Below are positions 22,221 through 33,420 of a stretch of 64,000 nt of DNA, one piece after another. Below the pieces are notes generated by a model, which was not told where the DNA came from, ran no database searches, and was given only the letters and a program-made list of their open reading frames with translations. Made by a program: the position numbers and the translations under genes. Origin of the DNA: Rhyacophila brunnea (Eukaryota > Arthropoda > Insecta > Trichoptera > Rhyacophilidae). Position 1 is the first letter of the stretch; the number at the start of each line of letters is the position of its first letter. The DNA lies in contig JAGYXB010000453.1 of NCBI GenBank assembly GCA_022495005.1, positions 62,001 through 126,000 of the forward strand, given 5' to 3'.

Positions 22221-22597
22221 CAACGTTTTTCTTAGCTCGTATTCTTATTTGTCCGGTGGTTCTTTGTCCGGTGCAAATCGTACAACTAACTTCCCGACTA
22301 GCTAGATATTTGAAACTTTTAGAATATATCAGAACACGATGCCAATGCATTTTTTTAATACTTTTAGCCATCTTTAAGTAGAATTGAATTCATTTTCAGT
22401 TAATTCTGTTTTGTATAAAAAGTTATTTCGACATCATTATTGGTTGCTAGAGGTCGGTCCTAGCAACTAATTAATATATACGTGCGTTACTATGGAAATC
22501 AATATGACATGTCAAAATGACATTTCAGTATTATTTCTATCAAGTACAATTTTTTTTGATCGTTTAAGATGATTCAACAGAAAATTTAAAAACGTTG
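22221..22597 (+). mobile_element. F2 element, copy b
   Basis: Complete 377-bp copy between TA flanks. TIRs are CAACGTTTTTCTTAG and AAAAACGTTG, so both ends differ from the other copies (CCACG/CGTGG) yet stay complementary. The F2 core ATATATACGTGCGTTAC is present. No coding capacity. Confidence 0.8.
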
Positions 22598-23265
22598 TAT
22601 CTAAAAAGTTCTTTTTATCTTGTAATTATTTCTTTTTTTCTTCTTAGGATTTACTTATTTACTACATTATAATTATTTATATATTAAATATCTTCTCTAT
22701 AATCTTAATTTATACATATTTATATTAAATATAAGTTTTTGTTTTCCTTAATAAAAAAAAAACTAAATTTACGAATTTTGTTAAACTTTCCAACCACCCT
22801 ACCGCAAGACAATTATCATTAATAAGTAGAAATCAAAATAAGGAGAATCGAAGGGTCCCCAATGACCCTCTTTTACAAACCACAATACCTCTTAAGGCGC
22901 AACTAAAATAAGAGTCATAATGGTGTGGCATTTACTCTAAGATAGGAGCAGGTGTTTTTGACCCTTGCGCATACGGAATAAGATAGTCAATACTAACCGC
23001 CTAAAGGTGAAATGAGCACATTGTAGAAAATGGCATAATTTCTTCAATTAGATATTAATATAAAATGGTAAATTATGTAGTTGCAGCTACTTTAATAAGG
23101 CTTTCCACTAACTGCGAAGATCAAATTGGTAGGTACGTATACAAAAATGTAGAATGTATAGATATTGTAATCATAATATTATGGTGCTTTAAATAATTCT
23201 TTTTCGTTTAGTAAATCCAAACTAATCGCAATTTTTACGTGTCCGGAAACTAGTTCGCCGTATCA
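22598..23265. other. Unassigned A+T-rich DNA
   Basis: The first 30 bp (AAAAAGTTCTTTTTATCTTG) are shared by all F2 copies; beyond that nothing is recognised. Confidence 0.3.
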
Positions 23266-23611
23266 CACTTCACCGTGACATGTTGTATCGGAAATATATG
23301 GCCGTATATTAAATAAAGACCGAACAACCTCTTTGGGTCGTATAATACTGACATAAAATTGTCGGTTTACACGTTAGAGGAAGCCAGCAACAAACAAATT
23401 TTGAAAATAGCCGATATACTGGATGATTTGTTAGGTTAGGTTAAGTTAGGTTTTCATTCTTGAATTCATGCTTGCAAAAAGCTGAGTTCATCAGCAATTA
23501 AAATTGAATTAATGTTCATATTGAATGTATTAAAATTGGAGACCGTATAGAGCCTATACGGCCATCTCTTTCCAATAAGAAAGCTCACGGCAAACTGTGC
23601 CACGGTGAAAT
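23266..23611. mobile_element. TIR element, TTCACCGTG ends
   Basis: ACTTCACCGTGACATG (left) and GCCACGGTGAAATG (right) form inverted ends, with ATGGCCGTATA near the left and TATACGGCCAT near the right. A TTAGG-like run occurs at 23430-23450. A related terminus lies at 61326-61386. The superfamily is not identified. Confidence 0.5.
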
Positions 23612-23932
23612 GTTCTACGTACAATTTACATGTAACCTATTTAATCGTTATTATTATTCAATTTAACTTTTTTTCCTGAATATAAAAAAAAACATGATTT
23701 TGAAAAACCTCAGAAACATAATGTGTATTATATACTACACTAAATGTAACTTTAACTCACGTCTTTCACTTTCCGGATGAATGCCTTTGCGTCTTAACTA
23801 TTAATCCTTCGATGATTCGCACGAATTATTTTTAATGAATAGTGAAAAGCACTGAATAAAAGCATTCACCCTGGAACTGAAAAACGTGAGTTCGGGTTTC
23901 ACTCTGTCTTGTATGTTTCTGAGTAGGGATTC

Positions 23933-24560
23933 CAATCCCGGGATTGGTAAACATAATCCCGAAACTTTCGGGATTGAGTTTTTTATATCAATTTTTATAT
24001 AAAATAAAATAAAAACGAAGATATAACTGAAAAATAGTTTTAATAACATACAAATACATTAGAAATAAACTGAGTTTGAATGAAGTTTGTTTTATTACCC
24101 ATGTGTCGCCAACTCATTTTATTTTTTCATATAAATTAATAAAAACGAGAAAGATTGGAAAAAACAATGCTTCGCACTTTTAACAAAGTGATTCCACCAT
24201 GTTTTTTAATGTATTTGTAATTTTTTTAATTTTAATTGAACTTGCATTTGTTATCTTTTCATAAATAAATAAAACTGTTTTACTTTCACATTATTATTTA
24301 TACATATTACAATATTATTTACTCCATTAAACCTATGTATTTCCAAGATTGAACGTACATAATATTAACAATAAATGTCTTAATATTATAAATTATAGTA
24401 AATTTATTTTTGACCGATTTTATCAACATTATTTGTAGATATAGAAATTTTATATTAACTATTGAAAAAAATTACAATCCCGGGACCAGTCACGGGATCC
24501 CGGGATCGTCAAATCGTAATCCCAAAATCCCGGGATCAAGATTTTGGCTCGGCATTGGAT
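23933..24560. mobile_element. Decayed hAT-like element with CCCGGGATT ends
   Basis: The left boundary TAGGGATTCCAATCCCGGG and right-side repeats (ATCCCGGGATCGTC, AATCCCGGGACC) form a palindrome-rich frame typical of one insect hAT group. The interior is A+T-rich and non-coding, and boundaries are approximate. Confidence 0.45.
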
Positions 24561-25517
24561 TCACTATTTCTGAGGTCTTTAAAAAATATACATATTTTAT
24601 TATTTATAATTATCATAATTTTTTTTCTTTTTCAAGTGCAAAAAATGGCTTATTAGTCGGTTTTTTTGTGATTGTAGGTACTACTATATTTGGAATGATT
24701 GACAACCAACGTCATTGTATTTTGTCATAAAAAATTCTATAATTAATCATATCAGATGTGTATAAGCAAGGTCGTTTATAGGGACGCTTTAATCTCCTAT
24801 TTGCACTACATGTTTAGCAGCAGAGTTAACTGGATGACCAATTTGGTAGCCGCTATCAAATCCGAAACAAACTTAATAATACGACACAATATGGCACAAT
24901 ATTTTGTACGTACAACACTAGTACACACAAATTTTGTTTTCATAACGGCTTTAGGTCAACATAACGACACATTTTTTTATAATTATATATATATATATAT
25001 ATATATTAATTACAATATATTATCTATAAGTCATAAAATTTAATAACACAGATATGTACTCAGTAATTACCAGTCTTCTGGTAATATAAATCGATCGTTA
25101 GTGTTATATATAATCTCCAGGGGCGAAGCTAGCGGTCCGTGACTGCAGCGGGTCCTGTACCCCTTACGTTGTTTGCCCATTGGCGTGCCGGTAGGGGTCA
25201 TACATATACTTATCCTTTGTAACAAAAACTCATCTTTAAAGTTCGATAGTAAGACTTTATGAAATCATTAACTGTAGAATTTTGTAGTAAGTAACTGCAA
25301 TGTTTTCATATTTTTTTATGTTGATGTAGGTAATATAAAATCTTAAAAAGGAATTAAATATAATGTTATGGTTATCAAATAAGAGATATATATACTGAAT
25401 TTTACTGTCAATGAGTTGATTGTGTCACTAGCTGTAAGGCAGGTTGCACCGTCTTGTTAGAACCACATATCAAAATCATCTAATTCATGCCAGAAAAAAT
25501 CTAGAATAATACATTAT
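24561..25517. other. Unassigned DNA with a TA microsatellite
   Basis: A (TA)n run spans about 24983-25006. A hAT-like solo end CAGGGGCGAAGCTAGCGG starts at 25118. No gene is seen. Confidence 0.4.
25118..25195 (+). mobile_element. Solo hAT-type terminus
   Basis: CAGGGGCGAAGCTAGCGG with G+C-rich subterminal sequence, as at many hAT ends. No partner end was found. Confidence 0.4.
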
Positions 25518-25529
25518 ATATAAAATAAT

Positions 25530-25746
25530 TTTTACTCGACGACGGCCGCCCGGATTCTAATCTTGGGTCTGACAAGTATACATATTGTTTTCCAATTTGT
25601 ATATAAGTCAGAGTATGGACCTAATAGGTTGAGCAAGTTGCTCACATCCATTTCTCATAAAAACAAAAAATATCAAAACACAAACCTCTACTGAGTGGAG
25701 TGGAGGCCCATATTATCTTATTATGATCGGACATAGTCGAAAAAAC
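25530..25746 (+). mobile_element. SINE-A, head-truncated copy
   Basis: Only the B-box side of the tRNA head remains (CGGATTCTAATCTTGGGTCTG), followed by the family body (GTCAGAGTATGGACC, AATAGGTTGAGCAAG) and tail GATCGGACATAGTCG. The flanks 25518-25529 (ATATAAAATAAT) and 25747-25759 (one extra A) are a likely duplication. Confidence 0.75.
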
Positions 25747-25759
25747 ATATAAAAATAAT

Positions 25760-27159
25760 ACATTCTGTCAAAATTAAAATAGACGATCGCCAACCGCAGT
25801 GACAAACTAGCGCCTCTACCGGGGAAGCGTGTGAAACTCTAAAGCGTCCGCGAATTTTAGAAGCGGTTGTAAAAATCGAAGCATAAATAAATTTTCTCAT
25901 AGAAAATCGAAGCAGCCTGCTTGAATAGCTTATATACTGCTTTATTCAAAAAGGATATATAGGTAGATACCGATGTACAGCCGTACTACGAATGCACGGA
26001 GTATAGTTCTCTACCAGGATCTGTCACATGAATCGCACCTTCATGATCAAGGTTGTTGCCGCTCGGCTGCAACCCCGAATTGCCCCCCCCCCCAAACAAA
26101 AACTATTCTTTATTGGAAATATGACAGAAGTCTAAGAAAATTTAAAACAACTATTGTCATTAAAATATTGACATATTATTTTACCTATTTAATAATACTT
26201 CTGAATTAATCTAACATTCTGAATTATAATATAAAACGTCTTAAATTGACAGATATGTATCGATGGAGCACATTCAATGGCAGCATAATTGATTTTTTAA
26301 TATCATTAAAAACGTTTTTTCGGTCTTTGATCGCCAACTGAATCCTGCCGCTCGGGTGTTTTGCACACCTAACACCCCCGCTTTGTGCGTCTTTTTCCTT
26401 GATCATAACTGTCACCAAGGACTGAATCGTCAGCTTACAAAAGCAATTCATCGTGATGCGGTCATACCAATGTAGGTACTCAACAGATATTATACAAACC
26501 TGGGCTTTGGGTATATGACTAGTATTACACACATCATTATTGCAACAACGAACAAGTCATATTCTGTGACTTGACTACAACAGTAAAAAAATCCCTCCCC
26601 TTTGCGATCTATCTCACGCACCCCCTTGTCCGTCACCTACATACCACGTGGAGTACCAACCACCAGGTGTGCATTGGACCGTGACCTCACAGTGTCCGAC
26701 TATTTTTTAATTAGCAATAAATGAATTCAGGTTAGGTACGATCGGTGGCGCGTGGCTATCGAACCGGGGATCTCGGTTTGGTAAGTCAACCGCGGCCGGG
26801 TCTGTGTTTTAATTCACTGGTTAATGAAGGCGTGCATGAGTGTTGTTATTTAGAGACAATAAATCGATCCTGCGGCGAGTTTGGTTCGCTTGTGGTAAAG
26901 GTGGCAACACCGTCCAAACTCAAACGGTGGGAAAACTAAACAAGTATAATATAGATATACCCGATAGAACGCTGCCCAAGTAAGCTCCTTTACTTCTTAT
27001 AAAAATATTATGGTATATTAAAAGGTCAGCAGTGATTGTGTTAACACAGTTACCTTTTAATTACCACATTTAAATAACACGTTAATTATATCTAATGGCC
27101 AAGTACTCCAAACGCGCCAGTCGCGGTGTTAGCATTAAATGAGTTAATATGGGAACGCT
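25760..27159. other. Unassigned DNA
   Basis: A C11 run occurs at about 26080-26091. The segment 26320-26395 resembles 33120-33190 (both G+C-rich, CGCTTTGTGCG / CGCTTGGTGCG), a faint dispersed repeat. Part of 27035-27130 resembles 54540-54640 (CTTTTTAATTACCACA-like and CGCGCCAG). No gene. Confidence 0.35.
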
Positions 27160-27262
27160 TAGACTACAGATATATTATACGGATCCTGAAAATTCCTTGG
27201 ACTGACCGGGTGACAAATATTGACGTTCTCAATCGAATGGGGATGGAACGAGTAGTTTTTAT
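27160..27262 (+). pseudogene. RTE-type LINE fragment, left part of split copy
   Basis: AAAATTCCTTGGACTGACCG and TTCTCAATCGAATGGGGA match 21560-21625. The copy is interrupted at about 27263 by a minus-strand LINE and resumes at 27799. Confidence 0.75.
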
Positions 27263-27798
27263 ATATATATATATATAATATGTAAATAACCATGCCCTTG
27301 CTTTATCGTACAAGATGGTTGGGAGGGTTAGTTGCATTGATGTGTAGTTAATCATGTTACTCCATTTATATCCTTAATTTTCTTTATGACCAGAATTAAA
27401 TATTTTGTGTAGTGTTCTTGTGTTGTTTTGTTGTTTAGTATTTCGTATTTCGTAAGGTTTTGGAGGTAAATTTCTTGGTTATGCTGTGTACATATAGTCC
27501 TGAGAGTCCATCGCTTCTTTTCTAGTATAGGGCAGTCGTTGATGACATGCCACACAGTTTGAGATGTGTAGCAATCACATGTACAACAGTCATCGTCCCT
27601 CAATTTAAATCTTTTTAGATAGGCTCGCACTGCTCCGTGGCTTGTTAGTATCGGTGTGAGTTCGTGTGATATTTGTATGTTCCTAGCAAGAGTGGTGGCA
27701 GATATTTCTGCGTTATTGGATCCTGTGGCGGATGTTGAGTATCTGTTGTTCCATAGCTCTATTGTGTCTTCGTTTAGTTTTTGTTTTGCCTAACTTAC
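27263..27798 (-). pseudogene. R1/I-like LINE ORF2 C-terminus and 3' tail
   Basis: On the minus strand, 27785-27355 encodes a distal ORF2 segment: a W-containing stretch (ELWNNRYSTSATG), a TSHGAVRAYLKRFKLR motif, then a CCHC-like cluster CTCDCYTSQTVWHVINDCP and a KKRWTLR end. This layout is known after the RNase H region of I/R1-type LINEs. The 3' tail (27285-27321) matches SINE-B tails. Flanking near-repeats CGAGTAGTTTT / CGAGAAGTTCT mark its insertion into the RTE-type LINE. Confidence 0.7.
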
Positions 27799-28030
27799 CG
27801 AGAAGTTCTACGTATTGTCAAAACCAGAAAACTAAAGTAGGTAGCTCGGACACATTGTGAGAGGACAAAAGTACAACATTCATTCAATGAAAGATCAATG
27901 GTAAATGTGACAGAGGACAACGCTGCGTGTCGTGGGTAACGTTTCGGGTAGAACATGATATACTATAGAGCACATATCGTCCAGATGGTGACCGACCCTC
28001 GATAGAGGATGTCACAATATGAATAAGAAA
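27799..28030 (+). pseudogene. RTE-type LINE fragment, right part of split copy
   Basis: GAAGTTCTACGTATTGTCAA to GGATGTCACAATATGAATAA follows 21625-21890 with many substitutions and indels. It is the continuation of 27160-27262. Confidence 0.75.
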
Positions 28031-28315
28031 TCTTAAGTCAACTAAGTGTCTAACATCTATATCGCGCATTGTTGATGCTGACCAATGACCCGATGGCACA
28101 ATCATTAGTTATCAATCTCAAAAGCATTGATAAAACACTGCATTTTATTGTATGACAGTTTGGATCATTATAATAAGCTGTATTACAACGTACCTATTAT
28201 TACTATGAATTGCGGTATTTTATGAAAGTATGCTCGTCAATAGACCGCGCATATCCAACAGTGCCAATATTTTGCTTATTCTGACAAAACACATGTCGAA
28301 TATAACTATCCTGCT

Positions 28316-29515
28316 CAGTGGCGGCTCTAGCATCTTTTAGTAAGTGGGGTCAGATGGCGTGAAATATCTAATAAGTACCTACCTAATCAATATTAATCAA
28401 AGCGTAGAAAACATATCCTTTGTAGCTACTACTTCATCTTCATATGCCTCCTGTGTTCGAAAGAATCTTATTGCTACAAGGAAAACAAAATAGTTTTTTC
28501 AAGGATACACTCGCCGTCAACCATGTTTTTTTGGTAAACCGTTCGGAGTTAAATGCTTTTTTTGTTTTGATTACTTCATACACAATAACTAAATCTGTTG
28601 GTGCCTGGTTGGTGAGGTCCTAATCGTTTCACTTCTAGTCTGTCTTCAAATGTCAATATACTGAACTTATATTTCAATAAATAAACCACATCATTCATCA
28701 TAATACCTAATATTATTTATCAAAATTATTTTACTAACGTGAAATTCAACTATCCACAACTAGTACTTTACGATTAATATTTAAGTAATACAAATTAATA
28801 TTGAGTTAATTAACTGAAATAGCACATACCCTTTGTTATTATTACTCAAGATATTATAAATTATTATAGTATGTATTAACAAATATATTTTAAAACTTAA
28901 GAAGATAGATAACATATTTGATTACTTACTGGCAAACTAACTAATAAAGTAAACCGGTGGGTCATGGGATATGAATTTACAGCCGACCGAAAAGATTACT
29001 TCATAATATATTATAATAATAATACGCCCACTATTACCTACTCACACTTACGCAGGACCAGGTATTTGCTACGGTGTCCCCAGTCCAGCATCGGTACATG
29101 TGGATAAAATGTGCATCGCATGATGATCGCACGTGCAAAGCGGCCTACATATGTACTTATTATTCAGCTTCGTTATGAATTTTGAGAATCATAACTGGCA
29201 ATCGCATATAGCTTTTCATAATATAAACATTGCTTTGATTTTAAAGGGGCCACCTAATTTGGACCCCAGAAGTATCGTTGTATTGTACTATGTAGGTAGA
29301 GCCAAAACTCACATAGAACATTAGAGTTGAGCCAAAAAACAAGAATCAAGGATGGGCAAACGGTACAAATAAAATATATACTTAATTAATTTATACAAAA
29401 TCAATGTATTGTGATAGGCACGTATAACATAAATATTCAATTAAATATATTGACTATAGAATGATGAGGGGACCGGGGTCTGTCCCTTTGGTACCTTAAG
29501 GAAGAGCCGCCCCTG
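28316..29515 (-). mobile_element. hAT element F, 1.2 kb, perfect 8-bp duplication
   Basis: Ends CAGTGGCGGCTCTAG and AGAGCCGCCCCTG are flanked by ATCCTGCT at 28308-28315 and 29516-29523, a perfect 8-bp hAT duplication. A decayed transposase fragment on the minus strand sets the orientation. Confidence 0.9.
28435..28575 (-). pseudogene. hAT transposase N-terminal (TTF-type finger) remnant
   Basis: The minus strand spells FNSERFTKKTWLTASVSLKKLFCFPCS, similar to the start of TTF-type zinc-finger hAT transposases (FxxxW...WLxxS...KLFCxPC). Nothing of the catalytic core could be followed further. Confidence 0.6.
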
Positions 29516-29523
29516 ATCCTGCT

Positions 29524-30110
29524 GAACATGTGTACATTATATCTTCTAGTATTTAGATCACGGGATTTCCGTGGAGTCACCGGTTGAAACAATAAACTGT
29601 ATCATCAATTATGTCTGCAAAACTGGATTTTCCTTCATTTACAAACCAAAACAAAAAACAGATTAAATAATTAGATTGACTTGAAGTTGGCGTTAACGAA
29701 AACTCAACCGCGAATTTTGAAACTGGTTATCGAGTTACAATTTCGACATTCGCATTAAATATATTGTCTTAAGTTAAAATTAATATATTGACTTACAATA
29801 TTATACCGAAAAATCTATTTTCGATGCGTTTTCTTTGCCTTTTAAAAGGCTTTTTTACAATTTATCAGGGTCGCAGGTCACTTGGCTTCTATACAATGGG
29901 GTCACCACTCGATAAAAGTTGGAAATGTGTAATTTAGACCATTCCTTCATGGCTGAGGAGAGTGAGTACTTGCAACTACGCGACCGAGACTTTACACCCC
30001 TCATGGTTATCTGCTTCCCTCAGGGTAGAACAAAGGAAGCCCGAAGTAACTTCACAATGCAATATCCAATTATAATAATAAAAAATTATAAGTTGTAGGT
30101 ACCTACCTAG
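29524..30110. other. Unassigned DNA
   Basis: No gene or clear repeat. 29870-30050 is slightly richer in G+C and looks unique. Confidence 0.3.
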
Positions 30111-30594
30111 CAGTTGCGAAGAGTGAAGGAAGGCTGTTGAGATCTGACAAAAATTTGTCAGTCATTCATATTTGTTTTCATTGAACTAGGAATACAATTT
30201 GCAGATGATGCTGGTAAGTTTTTAAAATTCAATTTAACCCTGCCTAACCAAACCACAATAGTTTTGGTATGCTATGGGCGATCCGACAAAAATAGTACAC
30301 ACTTATTTTTTTCATAAAATTTAGAACACATATTATAGATTGTGTTGGTTAGTTTTTTTTGTTAATTCATTAACCCATGCCTGACCAGAACATAATCGAT
30401 AATAAATATTCTTGTATCTATAAAATATCTAAAATTTATTATGTACGGTTTAATGGCATAATTATAGATAAATTAATATTTTTGACAGTTATGTCATTAT
30501 GCAGGGTTTAACTGAATTTTAAACATCAGCAAACACTATCTACACGTCATTGTAGTCTATGTATGTTTGTATATATCTCAGCCGGACGCCACTG
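30111..30594. mobile_element. hAT MITE family A, older copy
   Basis: Starts CAGTTGCGAAGAGTGAAGG; ends GACGCCACTG with the adjacent right terminal bases diverged. Interior matches family A, including GATCCGACAAAAATAGTAC. Its last ten bases form the outer edge of the large palindrome that follows. Confidence 0.75.
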
Positions 30595-31357
30595 GTGTGG
30601 GTACCTATATTTGGTAAGTTAAATGTATAGTTCAGAGTTTATATTGTGTACCTGAAAATCTGGAATCATCTAAAAAAAAAAACACTAGGTAACAGTGACG
30701 AAGGGTGGATGTAGGCTGTTAAGATCCAACATAAATAGTGCAGACAAATGTTGTCCGTCAAACATAATATTTGTTATATTAATACTATCGACTGAAGGTA
30801 CTTGATGGAACTTGAATTTAAATTCTAATGGTTTCAAGCTCTGTACTATTCCATTTAAGTCGTTTTTTGCGACCCAGGTTTCGCCTTTCGGCTCTTTGTA
30901 AATGTATTTTTTGTAACCTTTGACTTGATAGGTAGGTAATGGAGTTTTTACCTACTTTATTGTATTGATTTATTATATAAGCTAGAGTAAAGAGAGTTCG
31001 TTGTCAATGTGTGTTTACCTTTGGTGAGTGTACACGGCGCCTGAAGATGCCGAAAGGCGAAACCCGGGTCGCAAAAAAACTACTTAAATGGAATAGTGCA
31101 GAGCTTGAATCCATTAGAATTTAAATTCAAGTCCCATCAAGTACCTTCAGTCGATAGTATTAATATAACAAATATTATGTTTGACGGACAACATTTGTCT
31201 GCACTATTTATGTTGGATCTTAACAGCCTACATCCACCCTTCGTCACTGTTACCTAGTGTTTTTTTTTTTTTAGATAATTCCAGATTTTCAGGTACACAA
31301 TAAAAACTCTGAACTATACATTTAACTCAATAAATATAGGTACCACACTAGTGGCGT
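30585..31357. repeat. 773-bp palindrome with 308-bp arms
   Basis: Arms 30585-30892 and 31050-31357 are reverse complements around 30971, with only scattered mismatches, and share a 157-bp spacer. The arms include host-like flank (about 108 bp), family A terminal sequence (30693 and 31249) and F6 sequence. There is no direct 8-bp duplication around the A ends: the flanks are inverted (CTAGGTAA / TTACCTAG). The structure is therefore an inverted duplication rather than a simple insertion. Confidence 0.9.
31037..31072 (+). ncRNA. Hammerhead-ribozyme-like motif, copy 2
   Basis: Best-preserved copy. GC (31039-31040) can pair with GC (31071-31072) as stem I. CTGAAGA is at 31041-31047, stem II GCC/GGC at 31049-31051 and 31056-31058 with GAAA loop, GAAA at 31059-31062, stem III ACCC/GGGT at 31062-31069, and the predicted cleavage side is after C31070. 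T31048 is an extra base relative to the consensus. Stem III has no loop, so it could only close intermolecularly. Activity is unproven. Confidence 0.45.
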
Positions 31358-31635
31358 TTGGCTAACATATATACAAACACACGTAACGTATATATATACG
31401 TAAGCTGGCATTAAAAAAGCGCCCGCTAGACCGTGACTCGGAGGACCAAAGCATCGGTTGAAAGTGCATCGATTTGCATACATTATCGATAAAATAATTA
31501 TATGTTGTATATATAATTCGAAACGCTGCATTTTAATCAGGGAGTTCGAGCAAGGGCTCAGTCGACCGGAGACGAAGGCTCTAATGGCCAGCTGAGTAAC
31601 TAAGAGCATTTGTAATTTTAGTCAATTGAGTCTCA

Positions 31636-32290
31636 AAATTCAATTAAAAATTTTATTTATTGTTATATAAGTAAGTATTAGTTAACATTACAAATTATTA
31701 ATTTACGACGTTCACAGCATGACATTTAGAAAATAAGAAACATTAATTAAACAGTACTAAGTATAGAAAAAAAGATAAAACAGTATAAAAATGTAAATTC
31801 AAAAAAATATATATTAGATACAAGGAAGTACACCGAATGAACTAAGCAGACCCTATTTTAAGAATTTATAAAACAATGCCCACCTACGCTCATAATCACG
31901 CAGGTGAAATATGTCAATATCTGAAATGATTTTGTCGAAAAGATTTATTGCCCTCCCAATTGGCATTACCAATGGCAGGTTAGTTCTGCACCTTGGGAGA
32001 ACAAACAACGGATGCCCTCGATTTCTAAGATAATTTATCAGAGACATACAAGTCAATACCACCAAGAATGGCAGAGTTTCCATTTACGTGTATAAGTCGA
32101 AAAAAATATGTAGCTAAATAAAGATTCCTTCTAAACTTTAAGCTACAGTATGTAAGCATACATAAAATAAAGTCAGTCGGATAGAGCCACGGATAATATC
32201 CGTACAGTGGAAAGTAAAGGAGTCTCAAACATTTCTTCTGGACTTTCTCCACTATAAGGCCGTACTTCAACTGATGCGGAGCCCAAACAA
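31636..32290 (-). pseudogene. Jockey-like LINE ORF2 C-terminus with 3' UTR
   Basis: On the minus strand, 32270-32060 reads EKVQKKCLRLLYFPLYGYYPWLYPT... then CSLKFRRNLYLATYFFRLIH, a signature of jockey/CR1-type ORF2 C-termini. The frame changes near 32040 and continues as NYLRNRGHPLFVLPRCRTNL and GRAINLF...SDIDIFHL. The 3' UTR to about 31636 contains the shared CATGACATTTAG / GACGTTCACAGC tail. The catalytic RT is missing. Confidence 0.8.
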
Positions 32291-32577
32291 AAGACCTAAT
32301 TTCAAGTACCAGTAAACATGTATCCTAAGATTTCTGCAGAGCTTTGACTGCTTACCCAGAAGGAGAAACAACCTTTTCGAAGATACTTATCGTCAGAGGT
32401 CGACGCGTCAAATATAGGTTACCTTCTCCTAATGTCCAAGTAAAAAACGTTACAACCCTCTCAATATCTACCGCCCGGGTGCCAGGCCAAAATTGCTTCC
32501 CCCTCCCCCAAATAATCTTTTTAAAAGAATATTCAATGATATGAATGAAAAAGCTTTTCATTATAAAGTCCATTTTA
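32291..32577. other. Unassigned DNA between LINE and F2
   Basis: Both strands are open over about 66-73 codons, but neither protein is recognised. It may be the upstream part of the adjacent LINE in a very decayed state. Confidence 0.3.
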
Positions 32578-33031
32578 CCACGTTTTTCTTAGCTCGTATT
32601 CTTGTTTGTCCGGTGGTTGTTTATCCAATACAAATGTTGCAATCGATTTTTAGCTAACTAGCTAGACATTTGAAACTTTTAGAATATATCAGAACACGAT
32701 GCCAATGCATTCTTTTAATACTTTTAGCCATCTTTAAGTAGAATTGAATTCATTTTCAGTTAATTCTGTTTTGTATGAAAAGTTATTTGGGAAGAAATCC
32801 GCAATCCAATCCACTATTATTGGTCGCTAAGGAGGTGGTCGTAGCAACTAAATTATTAATATATACGTGCGTTACTATGGAAATCAAAATGACATTTCAG
32901 TATTCTATATTTGTTTGTTTATTGCAAAATAGCAAAAAAAAGATTTGTTGACAGTTGCCTTATTTATCCTAAATTATTAATACATAAAATTGTCAAGTTT
33001 ATATGATTCAACAGAAAATTTAAAAACGTGG
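32578..33031 (+). mobile_element. F2 element, copy c (longest)
   Basis: A 454-bp copy with TIRs CCACGTTTTTCTTAG and AAAAACGTGG, flanked by TA. It includes the TTGTCCGGTGG region, AACTTTTAGAATATATCAG and the ATATATACGTGCGTTAC core. Non-coding. Confidence 0.85.
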
Positions 33032-33412
33032 TATATAAAAAGTTATTTTTATCTTGTAATTATTATGTAATTTAATAATATATTTTTTTAATAATATCAT
33101 TAAAAATGTTTTTTTTTCGGATTTTTTCCGCCGCCTGAATTTTGTAGCCCGGCAGTGTCGCATCCCTTACACCACCGCTTGGTGCGCCCCTGTACATACT
33201 TACATAACAATTGAACGTATAAATTATTTCTTCCGGTATCCGCGGCGTCAGTAGTTACGCCACTAATCTAGAACACGGCGTAGTAGTGTCCTAATGAACA
33301 AAGAAGTAGGTTATAATTTATAATTTATATTGTTTTCACAAGTATTCACAATGTTTTTAAAGGGGAGAATCGAATAGGTGTATGTAGGTCCGTGCTCCTA
33401 AGCTTTGGTTGA
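33032..33412. other. Unassigned DNA
   Basis: The first 35 bp belong to the F2-associated flank. A G+C-rich block at 33120-33192 (GCCCGGCAGTGTCGC) resembles 26325-26395. Nothing else is seen. Confidence 0.3.
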
Positions 33413-33420
33413 GTTTAACT

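Noticed and set aside
24983..25006. TA run as an origin or regulatory element
   Set aside because: Simple dinucleotide microsatellite with no other support.
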